Positions 10,959 to 21,413 of a stretch of DNA of 64,000 nucleotides are shown piece after piece. The position numbers were made by a program, and so were the translations under genes. How positions within the stretch are numbered: the first letter of the stretch is position 1; every line of letters begins with the position of its first letter. The notes beneath the pieces are model-generated. The model ran no database searches. It was not told the DNA's origin and saw nothing but the letters and a program-made list of their open reading frames with translations. Source of the stretch: Symsagittifera roscoffensis (taxonomy: Eukaryota > Xenacoelomorpha > Acoela > Convolutidae); assembly GCF_963678635.1 (NCBI RefSeq), contig NC_087066.1:35465152-35529151 (forward strand). The letters are read 5' to 3'.

Positions 10959-11684
10959 TTACCCCAACCGATCTTGTACGTCCGTTCTTCGCCCTGGCTC
11001 GCTCGAGCTTTGCGGCCTATAGGTCGTCACGGCTGGGACCGTTCCCAAACATGTTTCCAAGTTAGGAAGCATAAAGGTTGAAATTGCCGGTTCATTCGCT
11101 TTTTCCTCCTTCTTCAGCACTCCCGTGTCAAAGAGTTCTACTTCCATTTCATCTAATGGCTCTTGGAAGACTCTGTCCAACCAGGCTTGTCCTTCGATGC
11201 TATCAAAGTGGATGCCGTCAGTGGTCAGTCTGGCCTGATCCTTAGCTCTCAGCTCGTGCTCAATATCCATAAGGATCATCCGTCCCGCATTTCGTCTCGC
11301 AAGATTTCTTAGGATGTTGTTCCACCTGATTACTCCTTCAATGTGTCTTCTCCCTGTTGCAGTCAACGTCCTCATGCTCATTAGTACAGTGCAGACGGTC
11401 AGTACCGCGCAGTTGAATCTCTGCCAGAAAGTAGTAAATAGGCACACCATCATTGACTCCCATAGTGTCTCTTCCTCATCTGAGCTTCTGGATATGTTAT
11501 TCGTCCCTACTAGGATCATCACGTTAGGAATTCTCCCTGGGTCCACCATCCGAAATAGCTGGGTTATCGTTGCACCTCCAAAGGCCATCACCGTATTGAT
11601 CCAGGAGGTCCTCAAGTTCTGGAGTAATCTGACTAAGCTGTCCCCCAAAATCAGATGTGATGTCCCAAGTGGCGGTTGCTGCAT
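10959..11684 (-). pseudogene. SGNH (GDSL-type) hydrolase domain of element A
   Basis: This 241-residue open segment shows the complete SGNH set in order: block I LILGDSL (residues 11-17, Ser16 nucleophile), block II AFGGATI (Gly36/37), block III ILVGTNN (residues 57-63, Asn), and block V DGIH (156-159, catalytic Asp and His). SGNH enzymes are esterases or acyl hydrolases acting by a Ser-His-Asp set; the substrate here cannot be read. No signal peptide is visible at this internal start; the segment continues an upstream frame (11757-11951, basic KKVSR motif) after a frame change. It lies downstream of pol, where env-like genes sit in some Gypsy elements. The catalytic residues look intact although the surrounding frame is broken. 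Confidence is high for the fold and low for activity. Confidence 0.8.
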
Positions 11685-11756
11685 GTTTACTGCTAGGCTC
11701 CAAGTCGATCGATTGAAGCAGGCTCTCGAATCCGTATCCGGAACTCCTGTGAAGCT

Positions 11757-11951
11757 CTACTTGTACTGGTTGTTCTTTTGCGCGTCACTTACTCGGGACA
11801 CTTTCTTCGCCGGCATCTCTCGTATCTTTCTGTCTGGGACCCTAAAGCTCCTTGTTGGTAACGTTGCATTGCTAACTCCCTCTTTGGTCATCACGTCTTG
11901 GGAGAGTTGTACTCTGCCCGTATCATCGATTGTTCGATAGGGTGCAGTCAC
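11757..11951 (-). pseudogene. Basic linker upstream of the SGNH domain
   Basis: A short open segment with a lysine/arginine-rich core (PDRKIREMPAKKVSR) lies between the coiled coil and the SGNH domain of the third reading frame. A diverged copy of this same segment, with the same KMPAKKVSR core, is present at 38623-38826, which shows it belongs to the element's protein. Confidence 0.6.
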
Positions 11952-12064
11952 CTCGGAACCTGGCGCATTCCTCTTGGCAACTAGTCATCCAGCTGCCTCT
12001 ATCAGCTTCCTCACCGTTTGCTCCACGACTGGGTCACCTGAGGTATCACTCGGGTCCGGGATTG

Positions 12065-12743
12065 TCACTCGACCAGTTGTAGCCGGGAGTCGCGTTTTGT
12101 CGTCTGACCAATTTTTCGAGACGTCAAGACTGCCCGCGGCGGGGACTGCCCACGAGGAATACTCCTTGTAGGTATCACTTTTTCCACGGCTGTCGTCAAC
12201 GCCAGCCGCTCCGATCGCTCTTTGTACTCCCGCCTCAAGCGCTCTATTTCTTCAACCTGTTTCTTGTTGGAATCTTTAAACAGTCTCTTCCACATGTCTC
12301 TATCTTCTTCCGTACTGAGCATGGTCTTAGTCATTTCGTCCAGCTCCTTCCTGGTCTTCTCCAGTTCTTCCTTCGTCCCATCTAGATCTTGTATGTTTTC
12401 GTTTGTTTGAAACATCTCGTTTAAAACGTCTCGAACTTCCCAATCCAGGCTCATTCGCCAAGTCACTCCCTTAGAGAGCCCCTTTTCTCCACCTCTTCAC
12501 TCTCATGTTCGGGAGGTCTAGTACTCCTCTTTCTTCATATGCTGCCATCAGTAAGACCTCCGAGGGGCGGTCCCCAGGGTTATCATGCCCAAAGATGTTT
12601 ATTAAGGCGGTCAACAACATGACTACCTCTGGGTCCTCCAGAGCGAAGTCTCGATCCATCAGCCGACAATAGATCGCATCTACCATCGGTCCTACATATG
12701 CCTCTGCCAGGTCAGTCAATTCGTCCAAGTTGAAATTATCCAT
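12065..12743 (-). pseudogene. Start of element A third reading frame: acidic N-terminus and coiled coil
   Basis: The likely start is the ATG at 12743 (MDNFNLDELTDLAE). It opens an 89-residue acidic, helical-looking segment (12471-12743). After a frame change, 12065-12466 carries a long charged heptad stretch (EELEKTRKELDEMTK ... KKQVEEIERLRREYKERSERL) typical of a coiled coil. This suggests a self-associating protein with the SGNH domain behind it. The arrangement recalls, without proving relation to, ORF1 proteins of CR1-type LINEs, which can pair coiled coils with esterase domains. The frame is broken here. Confidence 0.6.
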
Positions 12744-13183
12744 TCTCTTTCAGGTTTGATTCTGTTATTGATTCAATGATTTAAACTCAAGTGAGTAATT
12801 AAACGATCAATCAGGATCTAGAAAAGAGGTCACGAATATCACACTTGTCAGCTTCACACTAATTTCTTGTTAAAATTTATTTAAAACAGTCAGATAAAAA
12901 GATTTTTATGTTAAAATTTATTAACATCAATCCATTTCTGAAACTTTGGAATTCTACCTAAGATTTGACAGTCCAAACATTGGTTCTACTCCTAAGATTG
13001 TCATTCAGTTGTTCATAGTCACTAACTCCTTCTTGCCCAGAGTCTTAAAAACATAACACATAACATAACATAACACACAAATCACACACAACACACATTT
13101 AAAATGACGCCCCCCTGTATGCCACCTAAACTCAACCTATAGTTATGTAATATTTCTTATGTAACTATACTTGTATATTAGTA
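12744..13183. other. Spacer between pol and the third reading frame
   Basis: AT-rich, with no coding signal. It contains a short ACATAACA-type simple repeat (about 13050-13095). Expression of the downstream frame would need splicing, re-initiation or its own promoter; none of these can be identified. Confidence 0.5.
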
Positions 13184-13189
13184 TCAGAG

Positions 13190-14319
13190 AAGATTACGTG
13201 TATCAGTGCGTACAGCTCCCGTGGATGCAGTCGTCCTCTGTTCGGATCCTACACTGGAAGCGAAAGCTCCTTCACTTCCCTTTCCACAAGGAAGTCTCTC
13301 AATCTCGTCAAGGACAAGACTAGGTTTTCCGGGTCCACGTGCCGCTTCTCCGTCGCCCTCGTCACCAAAAAGCATAAGTACTTTCCCGGTATCTGTGACG
13401 CCACCGGAGGCAAGGCTGCTACGCCCCCTATTCCTGGTCTTTGTTTCCAAAGGAATTCTATGTTTTTATATTCTCACTTGAAACCTGCTGCTAACGCTGT
13501 CTTAAAACTCATGTCTGCTGTGATTGGTATCGCACATGTTCTATTTGTGAGTATGAAATCGCTATCTGTTAGTATTATGCTACTTGAATATTCATTTGGT
13601 AACTTAAAATATGACTCAACTACCCTCCCTATGTCCGGTTTCTTTGGGTCTTCGCCTGCTTCTGCTTCTAAATCTCCTGTCTCTTTTGCTGTTCTTATTT
13701 TTTTTATTAATAAATTTTCAGTGTGGGTGAGTCCTACCCCCACTCCCCGGACAAAAATGTCCATCGATGTCCTCGTCGATCGCATACCGGATATCAAGTC
13801 GAGGTTAGAAGCCGGAATGAGTAGTGGCCCTTCCTGGGCGGCACAAGAAGGATCCTCTCGTTCGGTTTTCATGTATTTCATGATTTCACGATCTACATCT
13901 TGAATCGTGACACTGGTCTCCTTTGGGTCCGACGTCATTTCGTTCAGCCATTCCAAGACACGCAGATTCGTCAACTCTTGTTCGTAGGATTGCTTTTGCT
14001 CGTCGTTGAATTCTACCGCGGGATTCGACCGGTCCTCGATCCATTCCTGATCGTGGTCGCCTTCTATGTCGATGTCTTGCGACACGGTTATTCCCTCTAG
14101 ACCGACCACTTCGTCCACTTTTTTTTTTAGATCTATCCTACCCACCACGAACTCATCGCCGTAAGGTTTATATTTCTTCTTGGATCTTGTCCTGTCATTC
14201 AGTCGAGTCTGTATCGTGAACAGAAGATCTGGTTCCAAATTCTTGGGGACCTCCCTTTGTTCGGGGTCTTGCCAGTCCTCCTCTGGGTAGGGTAAAGTTT
14301 CTTCATCCGTTTCAATCAC
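13190..14319 (-). pseudogene. Pol C-terminal extension with macro-domain-like region
   Basis: 13474-14319 is open (282 codons): an acidic linker, then a folded-looking region including CAIPITADMSFKTALAAGF. After a frame change near 13400, the minus strand reads VTRATEKRHVDPENLVLSL, then LRDFLVEREVKELSLPV, a stop, then DPNRGRLHPRELYALIH. The pattern of a strand with D, small residues and 'ALAAGF', a strand ending VTR/VTK, a helix, 'v.eLslPv' and a final helix is how macro domains (ADP-ribose binding, Poa1p-like) are laid out. I infer a macro-like domain; the ligand-binding residues cannot be confirmed. It is broken by at least one frameshift and one stop. Confidence 0.5.
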
Positions 14320-14519
14320 CTCGTTTGGATACAGGTCCAGTGTGGGGCCTTGTTCCTTCCTCTACGACTTCATTCCCATCGTTCTTTTCCCTGGTACCCT
14401 TCTCGTTGACCTCACAGGCAGGGTCCATCATCAGATAATCCCCCTCTTCCACGTCTGCAGGTATACGTCAGTCTTCTGTCGATGGGTTGTGTGGCTTAAT
14501 GTTCTCGTAATGAGCGGCT

Positions 14520-15924
14520 CGGCCAATACTCAGTCTATAAAAGCGTCCCTCCTGGTGCACTTCCGTAATCATGAATGGTCCCCTCCACTTCTTTAGGAGA
14601 GCTTTTTTGTTCCTTTCGGTTGTATAACGTTCTGAAATACCCATACGTAGTCTCCTACCGAGTAAGCTTTTGCACCAGCTGCTTTCTTGTCGAATCTTTT
14701 CCTCTGCCTTGCCTGTGCCTGCTGAGTATTTCGTCTACACAAGTCGTTCATTTCTTGCTGACGTCTAATCACATCCCTTACATAGACATGTGGAGACGTT
14801 TTCTTTTCCTCATACTCTGGGTAGAAGAAAATCAGGGGCAAAGAGTTCTCGTGTCCGGTTAGCATCATGTGTGGAATAACTCCGGTGGTGGAATGTTGCG
14901 TGCGGTTATATGCTCCCATCACCTGTGGAAGGTATCTGTCCCAATCGGTCATGTACCTGGAACAATATACCCTCAGCATCGACACTAACTTTCAATTCTG
15001 TCATTCCACTAAGCCATTCGTCTGGGAAAGGTATGTAGTGGAGTAAGCTTGAGCAACCTGTGAGCGTCTCATAAGCTTTTTCGTTAATTTCTCCTACGAA
15101 AGCTGTTCCATTATCCGACTGAAATGTCATCGGAAACCATGTCTCGCTATCCACTTATTGATCAGGTGATTGCACGTCTCTTCCGCTGAGGCAGTTATGC
15201 AGGGCACGGCCTCTGCATACTTCGTGAAAAGATCTATCATGACCAAGACTTGATTATAACCACTGTCTGTCATACATATTTTTTGGTGATCAATCTGAAC
15301 CACCTCGTTGAATTCAGACGACTCGATTGACTGCAAATGAAATCGCAATTTCCTTGGATCATTGGCCTGTTGGCTTGACGGACATGCTGTTACCCACTTC
15401 TCGCATGCCTTTTTCATTCCAGGCCAATCAAAGTGCTCCAGGATCCTCTGATATAGTTTGTCGTTTCCCTGATGGCCCATATGATCATGCGACCTGAATA
15501 AAAGTACTGTCAGATAGAGTTGCGGTAACACTATCGCGTTATACTTGTACAGGACTTTGTCTTCATCTCTTCTCTTGCAATCCACTATCCCGTCCTTGTT
15601 CAGATATAACCTTCCCTCTTTGTGCATAAAGTACTGTCTCAGAATACGGTAACTGTCTTCCTCTAGGTCTCCTTTTTCCAGAGCACCATTTTCGATCCAC
15701 CTTTTCAGGTTGCTTGTCATGCGGTCATTTCTCTGCGCTCTTAGTAGGTCCGAAAGTCTGTATCTCGCCTTCAAGTACGTCTTCATGACCCTCATCTGAC
15801 TATTCAGCTCATTGGGCTGATTCGTGTCTTCTTCCATCTTAACGCACCAAATCTTCGCCAACGGCTGTGCTTCTTGTTTGAACGGCTGAAGATCAGTCCT
15901 GACTACCTCTTTCTGCGGCAGCAA
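14520..15924 (-). pseudogene. Integrase of element A
   Basis: 15127-15924 holds the zinc-binding N-terminus (HDHMGHQG ... CEKWVTACPSS) and the first catalytic Asp (VVQIDHQ) of the DDE core. 14906-15154 carries the second Asp (FQSDNGTAF). 14593-14985 follows with LRVYCSRYMTDWDRYLPQ, and around 14550-14590 a GPF motif (KKWRGPF) marks the GPY/F domain typical of many Gypsy integrases. The second zinc Cys is Ser (CPSS instead of C-x2-C). Frame changes near 15150 and 15000 break the core and obscure the catalytic Glu region. This enzyme would insert element DNA into the host genome. Confidence 0.85.
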
Positions 15925-15947
15925 GCTTATCGAACATTTCGATACTG

Positions 15948-17000
15948 CTATTGTTTCCAGATCATCTGCTGCGTTGTCAAAGACTCTTTCACCTGGTATG
16001 AGGTAGCGACCTCCCTATCTAGATCCCTTGCTCGAGTTTCCACTAATAGTGTGTGGATCGCTAGCTCTGACATGTCTGATCCTGAGCTCGAGTTCCTGTC
16101 TGAATAGCTGTCAATCCCTGAATTCCGAGAATTTTCAACCATTGAAGAGTCCGCGACAGAGCTCGTTCCCTCCTCCGGATCAGTTCTGTGCGTTCTCCGC
16201 ATCCATATGAACTCCCCGGACCAAACTTTATTCTCCAGGTTCTGTTTCTCATCAGGAACGTTTTCATCTACATCAGACTCCCCGGACAAACTTCCTTGTC
16301 CCGGGTGTTGATCTCGAACTCGCCGCCTCTTCTCACTGTTCACCTCTCCGGACAAACAATCTTGCAACAGGTTTCGTTCAACCACCTCACCTTCCTTATC
16401 TTGATCCTCAAAAGTAACGGTTTTCTTTTGCGTATCGTTCCCCTGTTCTTTACGTTTGTATGAAGTACTGGTTAAAACCTCGTGTGGTATTGAGGATACT
16501 AGTTGCTAAACTATTGTCCTACAATCACTCTCGTTTTCTTTGCGTTGTCGTCTTGATGGCATGATCTTCACCTTCTCACTGACTGTCAGTGATGCCATAG
16601 CTGCTGCCCGCTCGGGGTCATCCCTGGTGACTTATCTCTCTAACAATCCACCCAGCATCCGCATCACTTGCGGTGTGACCTGCACCGTTTTATCCAATAA
16701 TGAGATGCTGTTTATGTTCATGCGAGAGAGTTCCTGCAGGACCAGGTTTGAGCGCAGCAACATATCCACGGGCACCGGGTCCTTCTTGAATAGAATCTTT
16801 ATCTCGGCTGATTTTTCTGCGGGTAAATCAGGATATCCTGAAATTGGATGTCCAGACTTGTCCAACCATCTCGTCAAGGGAAGCGCTTTATACGTTTCTT
16901 TGTCCAGAAGCGAGAATCCTTCCTTGATTTCTGCCTGATTGGCTTGCTTCTGTTTCCAATCTTTCAGAGAACTCTGTCTTTTTGCTAAGGCTGTCAGCAT
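15948..17000 (-). pseudogene. Pol spacer between RNase H and integrase
   Basis: 16632-17000 and 15948-16385 are open segments in different frames. The latter is Ser/Asp/Glu-rich and low in complexity (SYSDRNSSSGSDMSE). No catalytic motif is seen. It connects the RNase H to the integrase in the same pol frame order. Confidence 0.6.
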
Positions 17001-17661
17001 TCTGGTGTTTGTCCCGCATCCTGTGCTCGATTATCATGTGGTAGCCATCTAATCTTACTATCCATCTACCAATATAACTCTGATCCATCGAGTATGTCTT
17101 CAACCAGGATAACGCTCTGTTGTCCACGCGTAACTTAAAGGGAGCGCTCCCCAAGTATGCGCGGTACTTTTCCACGAATGTGTCACTCAACACCTTACTG
17201 CCATATGCAATGGGGCGGAGGACTGTTCTTCCACTCCATTCCTGCTCCTGATTCAGTATTCCTGAGATGGCTACTACCGATGCGTCTGTGTCAAGAATAT
17301 ACATGACCTTTTCCGTAGGCATGTCATGCACTGGCGCTTCGCACAGTTCCCGCTTTATGTGCTCGAAGGCAACTTTTTCTTCATCGTCCCATTCGAACTT
17401 CTTTCCTCTATTGCGCATCAGCCTCTGAATTGGATACACCTTGTCTGCATATCCTTTCATGATCTCACGGTAATAATTGGCAAACCCTAGGAAGCTCAGG
17501 AGCTGGGTGTCCGTTCTAGGAGCCTTCCATGTCAACACTGCTTCTACTGCTTCTGGGTCCGGCCTCACACCATGCCTGTCCATCATTCTTCCCAGGTGCT
17601 TGATTGAATCTTTAAGGATTTCACATTTCGATGGTTTGCATTTCAAGCCTGCTCTTTTCAT
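16888..17661 (-). pseudogene. Reverse transcriptase C-terminus and RNase H of element A
   Basis: The segment starts at KRAGLKCKPSKCEIL, the conserved RT region after the YVDD box, then FLGFANYYRE (RT thumb) and ILDTDASVVAISGIL (first RNase H Asp) and LRVDNRALSWL (a later RNase H Asp). Between VLSD and FVEKYRAYL, the stretch that normally carries the RNase H catalytic Glu appears deleted in frame. The 5' side is cut off by the inserted DNA-polymerase-B element. It is inactive as it stands. Confidence 0.85.
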
Positions 17662-17670
17662 GCATCCAAA

Positions 17671-18069
17671 GTAGTAGATGTTGGAGTTGAAGTGGGGGGG
17701 GGGGGGGGATGGAGGTGGCGGACCCCCATGTATTAAGATAGGGAATAGAGCATCCGGTCCGCCAGCTATGTATTAAGATTGGGTATATAGTCTACAATGT
17801 ATTAAGATAGGGAATACCGATGGTAAAGTTTCAGTGTGATGGTAAGAGAAAGAAAAATGTAATTTTTTTTGTTTTTGTCTAGTTTTTCGCAAAAATGTTG
17901 GCGCGTGTTAATTAGTTTGTAAATATCGAAAATTATTTACGTGTAGGTTGTGTAATGAAGGACTTTTAATTAGTTTTTTGGTTCATGGTAAGCCAATGGT
18001 AAAAACTTGGAATTTATATGAAAAAATTTTCAAAAAACTTCAAAACACGATAAGGTTAGCTATTATTTC
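17671..18069 (+). repeat. Left terminal inverted repeat
   Basis: Matches the reverse complement of 19209-19626 over its full length with scattered changes, including GGCGGACC, AAGATAGGGAATA, GGCGCGTGTTAATTA and AACACGATAAGGTTAGCTA. The polymerase-like reading frame begins right at its inner edge. Confidence 0.85.
17728..17816 (+). repeat. Three subterminal direct repeats
   Basis: ATGTATTAAGAT(A/T)GGG(A/T)ATA occurs at 17728-17747, 17768-17787 and 17797-17816, and in mirrored form in the right repeat (about 19482-19565). Spaced subterminal repeats like these often bind a transposase or replication protein; that role is inference. Confidence 0.75.
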
Positions 18070-18957
18070 GTTCAATCGGTGGTTGATGCAAGAAGAGAAG
18101 GAGATGAAAACCCTTTGTCAGGAGTTGTAGCAGAAACGATGAAATTTTTGGGTAATTCCCTGTATGGATATCAGATCATGGATAGATCGAGACATACAAT
18201 CACAAAATATCTCAACGATGAAAAAACTCATAAGGCAATCAATGAACCACTGTTTAAGAGACTTAACACAGTTGAGAAGGACTTATATGAGGTGGAGTTA
18301 TTGAAGTCAACCATTGAGCACAGAGAACCCATCATTGTTGGTTTTTTCATACTTCAGTATGCAAAACTGAGAATGTTGGAACTCTACTATAACTTCTTTG
18401 ACAAGTTCTGTGATGTGAATAAATTTGAAGAGTTGGAGATGGACACAGACTCACTTTACTTGGCACTTGCCGAAGAAAATTTATACGACTGTATCAAACC
18501 AGATAAGAGAGCTGCTTGGGAAAAAATTAGGGAAAATGACTGTAAAGACTCTTTCAAGGCGGATCCAAAATCTAATTTCTTCCCTCGAACGTGCTGCAGT
18601 ACGCATAAAAAGCATGATAAGCGGGAACCGGGACTTTTTAAAGAAGAATTCAGATGTACAGAAATGCTATGTTTGTGTAGCAAGACATATTGCTGCTATG
18701 ACAACAAGTCCGATAAGTTCAAATTTAGCAGTAAAGGACTAAATAAACGGGTTCTAGAAGATTCTGGAGACGGCCCCATGTCAAAATACAGGAGAGTGCT
18801 TGATGAAGCAATTAATCTTACATCTACTAACAGAGGATTCAGAACTATAAAGATATGGTGGCCACATATGAACAGACAAAGAAAGGACTAAGCTATTTTT
18901 ATCCAAAAAGACAAGTACAAGATGATGGAATTCATACAAAACCACTGAATTTATAAG
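18070..18957 (+). pseudogene. C-terminal half of a family B DNA polymerase
   Basis: The open segment reads VVDARREGDENPLSG, then motif B KFLGNSLYG (Lys and the NS-YG signature; residues 22-30 counted from the GTG at 18079) and motif C MDTDSLYLAL (the two catalytic Asp at residues 122 and 124). A Cys-rich tail follows (CCSTHKKHDK ... CLCSKTYCC). A one-base frameshift near 18845-18860 ends the frame at 18891; the shifted frame continues VATYEQTKKGLSYFYPK to a stop at 18957. The exonuclease domain and motif A (SLYPS-type) are absent, so it cannot polymerise DNA. Such polymerases occur in Polintons, related viruses and linear plasmids. Coding begins exactly at the inner edge of the left repeat. 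Confidence 0.85.
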
Positions 18958-19208
18958 AACTGATCTGGTCAAGTAAATTTATTCATGATGTTGTATTATA
19001 TTAGTTTTATGATGTTAATATGTAAAATTTTGCGGTAAACTTGTTATACAATGCAGTGATTTATATACTTTTTTGTAATTTAATTTTTTTTTCTCAAAAA
19101 ATTTGATTTTTTCGAAGTCTCTGTAGGTTTCAGCATTGTTGCAATTAGATAGAAAGTAAAACTATCTCTTCAATTAGATAGAAAGTAAGATTATTTAATA
19201 AATTAGGT
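18958..19208. other. AT-rich spacer with 29-bp tandem pair inside the DNA polymerase element
   Basis: No gene. CAATTAGATAGAAAGTAA occurs twice in tandem at 19142-19188, just inside the right inverted repeat. Confidence 0.6.
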
Positions 19209-19626
19209 CAAATAGTAGCTAACCTTATCGTGTTTTGAAGTTTTTTTGAAAATTTTTTCATAAAAATTCCAAAATTTTACCCAAAACTCTTACCATTGAC
19301 TTACCATGTACCAAAAAACTAATTGAAAGTCCTTCATTACACAACCTACACGTAATTAACCTTCGATATTCACAAATTAATTAACACGCGCCAACATTTT
19401 TTCGAAAAAACTAGACAAAAACTAAGAAAATTACATTTTTCTTTCTCTTACCATCACACTGAAAACTTACCATCGGTATTCCCTATCTTAATACATTGTA
19501 GACTCTATACCCAATCTTAATATATAGCTGGCGGACCGGATGCTCTATTCCCTATCTTAATACATGGGGGTCCGCCACCTCCATCCCCCCCCCCCCCCCC
19601 CCCACTTCAACTCCAACATCTACTAC
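19209..19626 (-). repeat. Right terminal inverted repeat
   Basis: Mirror of 17671-18069. It carries a C19 tract at 19585-19603 and ends in CCAACATCTACTAC. Two extra CTA triplets on the outside (CTACTACTACTACG) blur the exact end. Confidence 0.85.
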
Positions 19627-20013
19627 TACTACGCCATCCACGTAACACATCACAAGATTCCCGTATTTCTTCGTCACTCTGTTCAAAGCTTGAGCCATCA
19701 TTCTTTGAAACGTGGCCATTGCGTTGCACAGGCCGAAGGGCATCCTCTTCCACTGGTACAACCCCAACTCACATGCGAATGCGGTCTTTTCTCTATCTTT
19801 CTTCCGCAGAGGGACCTCCCAGAAGGCAGAACTCAAATCCAGTGTGGTGAAGAACTTAGCAACACCAAGTTTAAAGAGACTCTCGCCTATCCGCGGTATC
19901 GGGTACGCATCTTTTATTGTCACTGCGTTCAAGTAGAGAAAGTCGCAACAAAACCTATTCTTTTTCGCCATTACTACCCCGCAAGCCCATGGTAATTTTG
20001 AGGGTTCTATCAT
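19627..20013 (-). pseudogene. Reverse transcriptase N-terminal part of element A
   Basis: Reads the Gypsy RT fingers and palm: PSKLPWACGVVMAKKN, CDFLYLNAVTIKDAYPIPRI, FFTTLDLSSAFWEVPL (motif A Asp), TAFACELGLYQWKRMPFGLCNA (motif B region, shown only by its ends TAFAC and PFGLCNA) and CYVDG, where YVDD is expected. The second Asp of the box is Gly here, next to the insertion. The GGQ-like part before FCCDF seems deleted. It is inactive. Confidence 0.85.
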
Positions 20014-20459
20014 GTCTTATTCGAGCAACATTTCTATTTCCGCTCGGCAGGCTTACAATTTATGTGGCGTCATTCGTCTTGCGCCTTCCTTGTGGGGAAC
20101 GGCGCCCTCCTCAAGTTCGATTTCGTGTTCGACGAAGGTACAGCAACCGATCTCCGCCTTGTGTTTTGAAAATAAATCCGCGTTCCGATTTAAAACCGCC
20201 CGTAATGATTCAAAATCTCATTCGCCTATTTTCCTTTCAAGTGTTCTATTTCTGGCAAAACCGGTTTGTCAGACTTTAATTCATATGACGAGGGGCGTTC
20301 CGAAAAATTCGAGCAGCTCGACAAGCCGTCGTCCGTCTCGAACTTCAATGAAAACAGTTTATGAATAGATTTTAATTTATTAATCTTTTTTAAATTTTAT
20401 CTTTATTGGCATGATAAGGACAGTCTTTCACACTATATCTCTTCAAGTTTTGTGTCTCT
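20014..20459 (-). pseudogene. Decayed protease-RT linker of element A
   Basis: No open frame on the minus strand continues through. By position it should encode the linker before RT. It contains an AT-rich stretch (20360-20410) with stops in all minus frames. Small + strand frames here are shadows. Confidence 0.5.
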
Positions 20460-21377
20460 TCATAGTCGGTCCTCACCGGCAAAGCGTAACCAAGTTTCTT
20501 TCCACGATGGATTGAAACCGTGGTGTCCAGTGTGTTCAATAAGTCCGTTTCGAGTTACCGAGAAGCTCCGGCCTAAAATCACTGAAGTTTGACTATTTGG
20601 ATTCGGTACCAAACAAACCTGTTTGCTATCACTTAACGATTTCAGACTCCTCATTCTTAACATTGCTACAACAGCTTGTCCCGGCTGTAGTTTTACCTTT
20701 CTATCTAAAAAGATTGGTACGTTGGTTTCATCAGTTATTATTCTATTAATTGGTTTCTTAACAAACTTCTGGTCCGGTTTTCTAATCCTTATTAGGCCGT
20801 TGTTCAAGTCAATAATCACGTCGAAAATTCTGACAAAATCTCTGCCCAAGATGAATTGGTCGGGGTCATCCAGATTCTCTACTACCAGGAAGCTCATCCA
20901 GAGACCCCGTCTTCCCATGTGGAGAACCGTTATTGGTGTTCTTCCGGCTACGTAAATTGCTCCTCGATTGGCCGCGGCCAGTCGGAGATTCGTCGGATTT
21001 AGATTTTCCCTCGTGAAGCCCATTCTTTCCCAAGTTTTTATCGGCATCACGCTCACTACCGCTCCTGTGTCCAGAAGCCCTGTGACTCCGATTTTCTTTC
21101 CGTTGGTGTCGAGCAGATGTGCAGTCACATTTGCCTTGTATCCAATGTGAACTGCGTCTTGCTCCATCATGGCGTCATGGCCTATCCTACGGACTTTGAG
21201 TTCTTCTTCACTCAAATAGATCTGCCCTATTTGGTCACTGTCTGTTGTCACATATGTCCTAGTGTAGATGCTAATTCCATCCTTGTTCAGTATCACTCGA
21301 TACGGTCCATACACTTCCACGTAGCGCCCGTGAAGCTTCTTTTTTCGAGGGCCACCCGTTGTTAGTAGTGCTCGCAC
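20460..21377 (-). pseudogene. Retropepsin (aspartic protease) of element A
   Basis: A 305-codon open segment. The active site is GLLDTGAVVSVMP (DTG at residues 103-105) and the partner strand is FILGRDFVRIFDV, as in Gypsy retropepsins. It would cut the gag-pol polyprotein as a dimer. Upstream the frame is YVEVYGPYRVILNKDG and a Glu-rich loop; downstream come RKVKLQPGQAVVAMLRM and VILGRSFSVTRNGL. This is one of the best-preserved parts of the element, but it is detached from gag and RT by frame breaks. Confidence 0.85.
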
Positions 21378-21413
21378 AGCTCTTGACTCAGTGCGTGGCT
21401 ACACCTGCCCCAG

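Larger units (their letters stand above)
17671..19626. mobile_element. Terminal-inverted-repeat element carrying a DNA polymerase B fragment, inserted in RT
   Basis: A 1,956-bp insertion bounded by inverted repeats of about 400 bp. It splits the RT of element A immediately after the YVD box: the sequence reads C-Y-V-D-G-V-V and then runs into the repeat. Each repeat begins GTAGTAGATGTTGG, then a G/C homopolymer (about 15 G at left, 19 C at right). About 16 codons of RT expected between the YVDD box and FGCMKRAG are missing and no target duplication is seen, so insertion came with a deletion or later rearrangement. The protein-primed-type polymerase suggests a Polinton/Maverick-like or linear-DNA-element origin; the element itself looks like a deletion derivative. 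Confidence 0.8.

Noticed and set aside
19552-20013. In-frame protein insertion such as an intein in the RT catalytic box
   Set aside because: The frame continues into the inverted repeat only as glycine/valine from the G tract; there are no splicing or homing motifs, and the insertion is a DNA element with inverted repeats.
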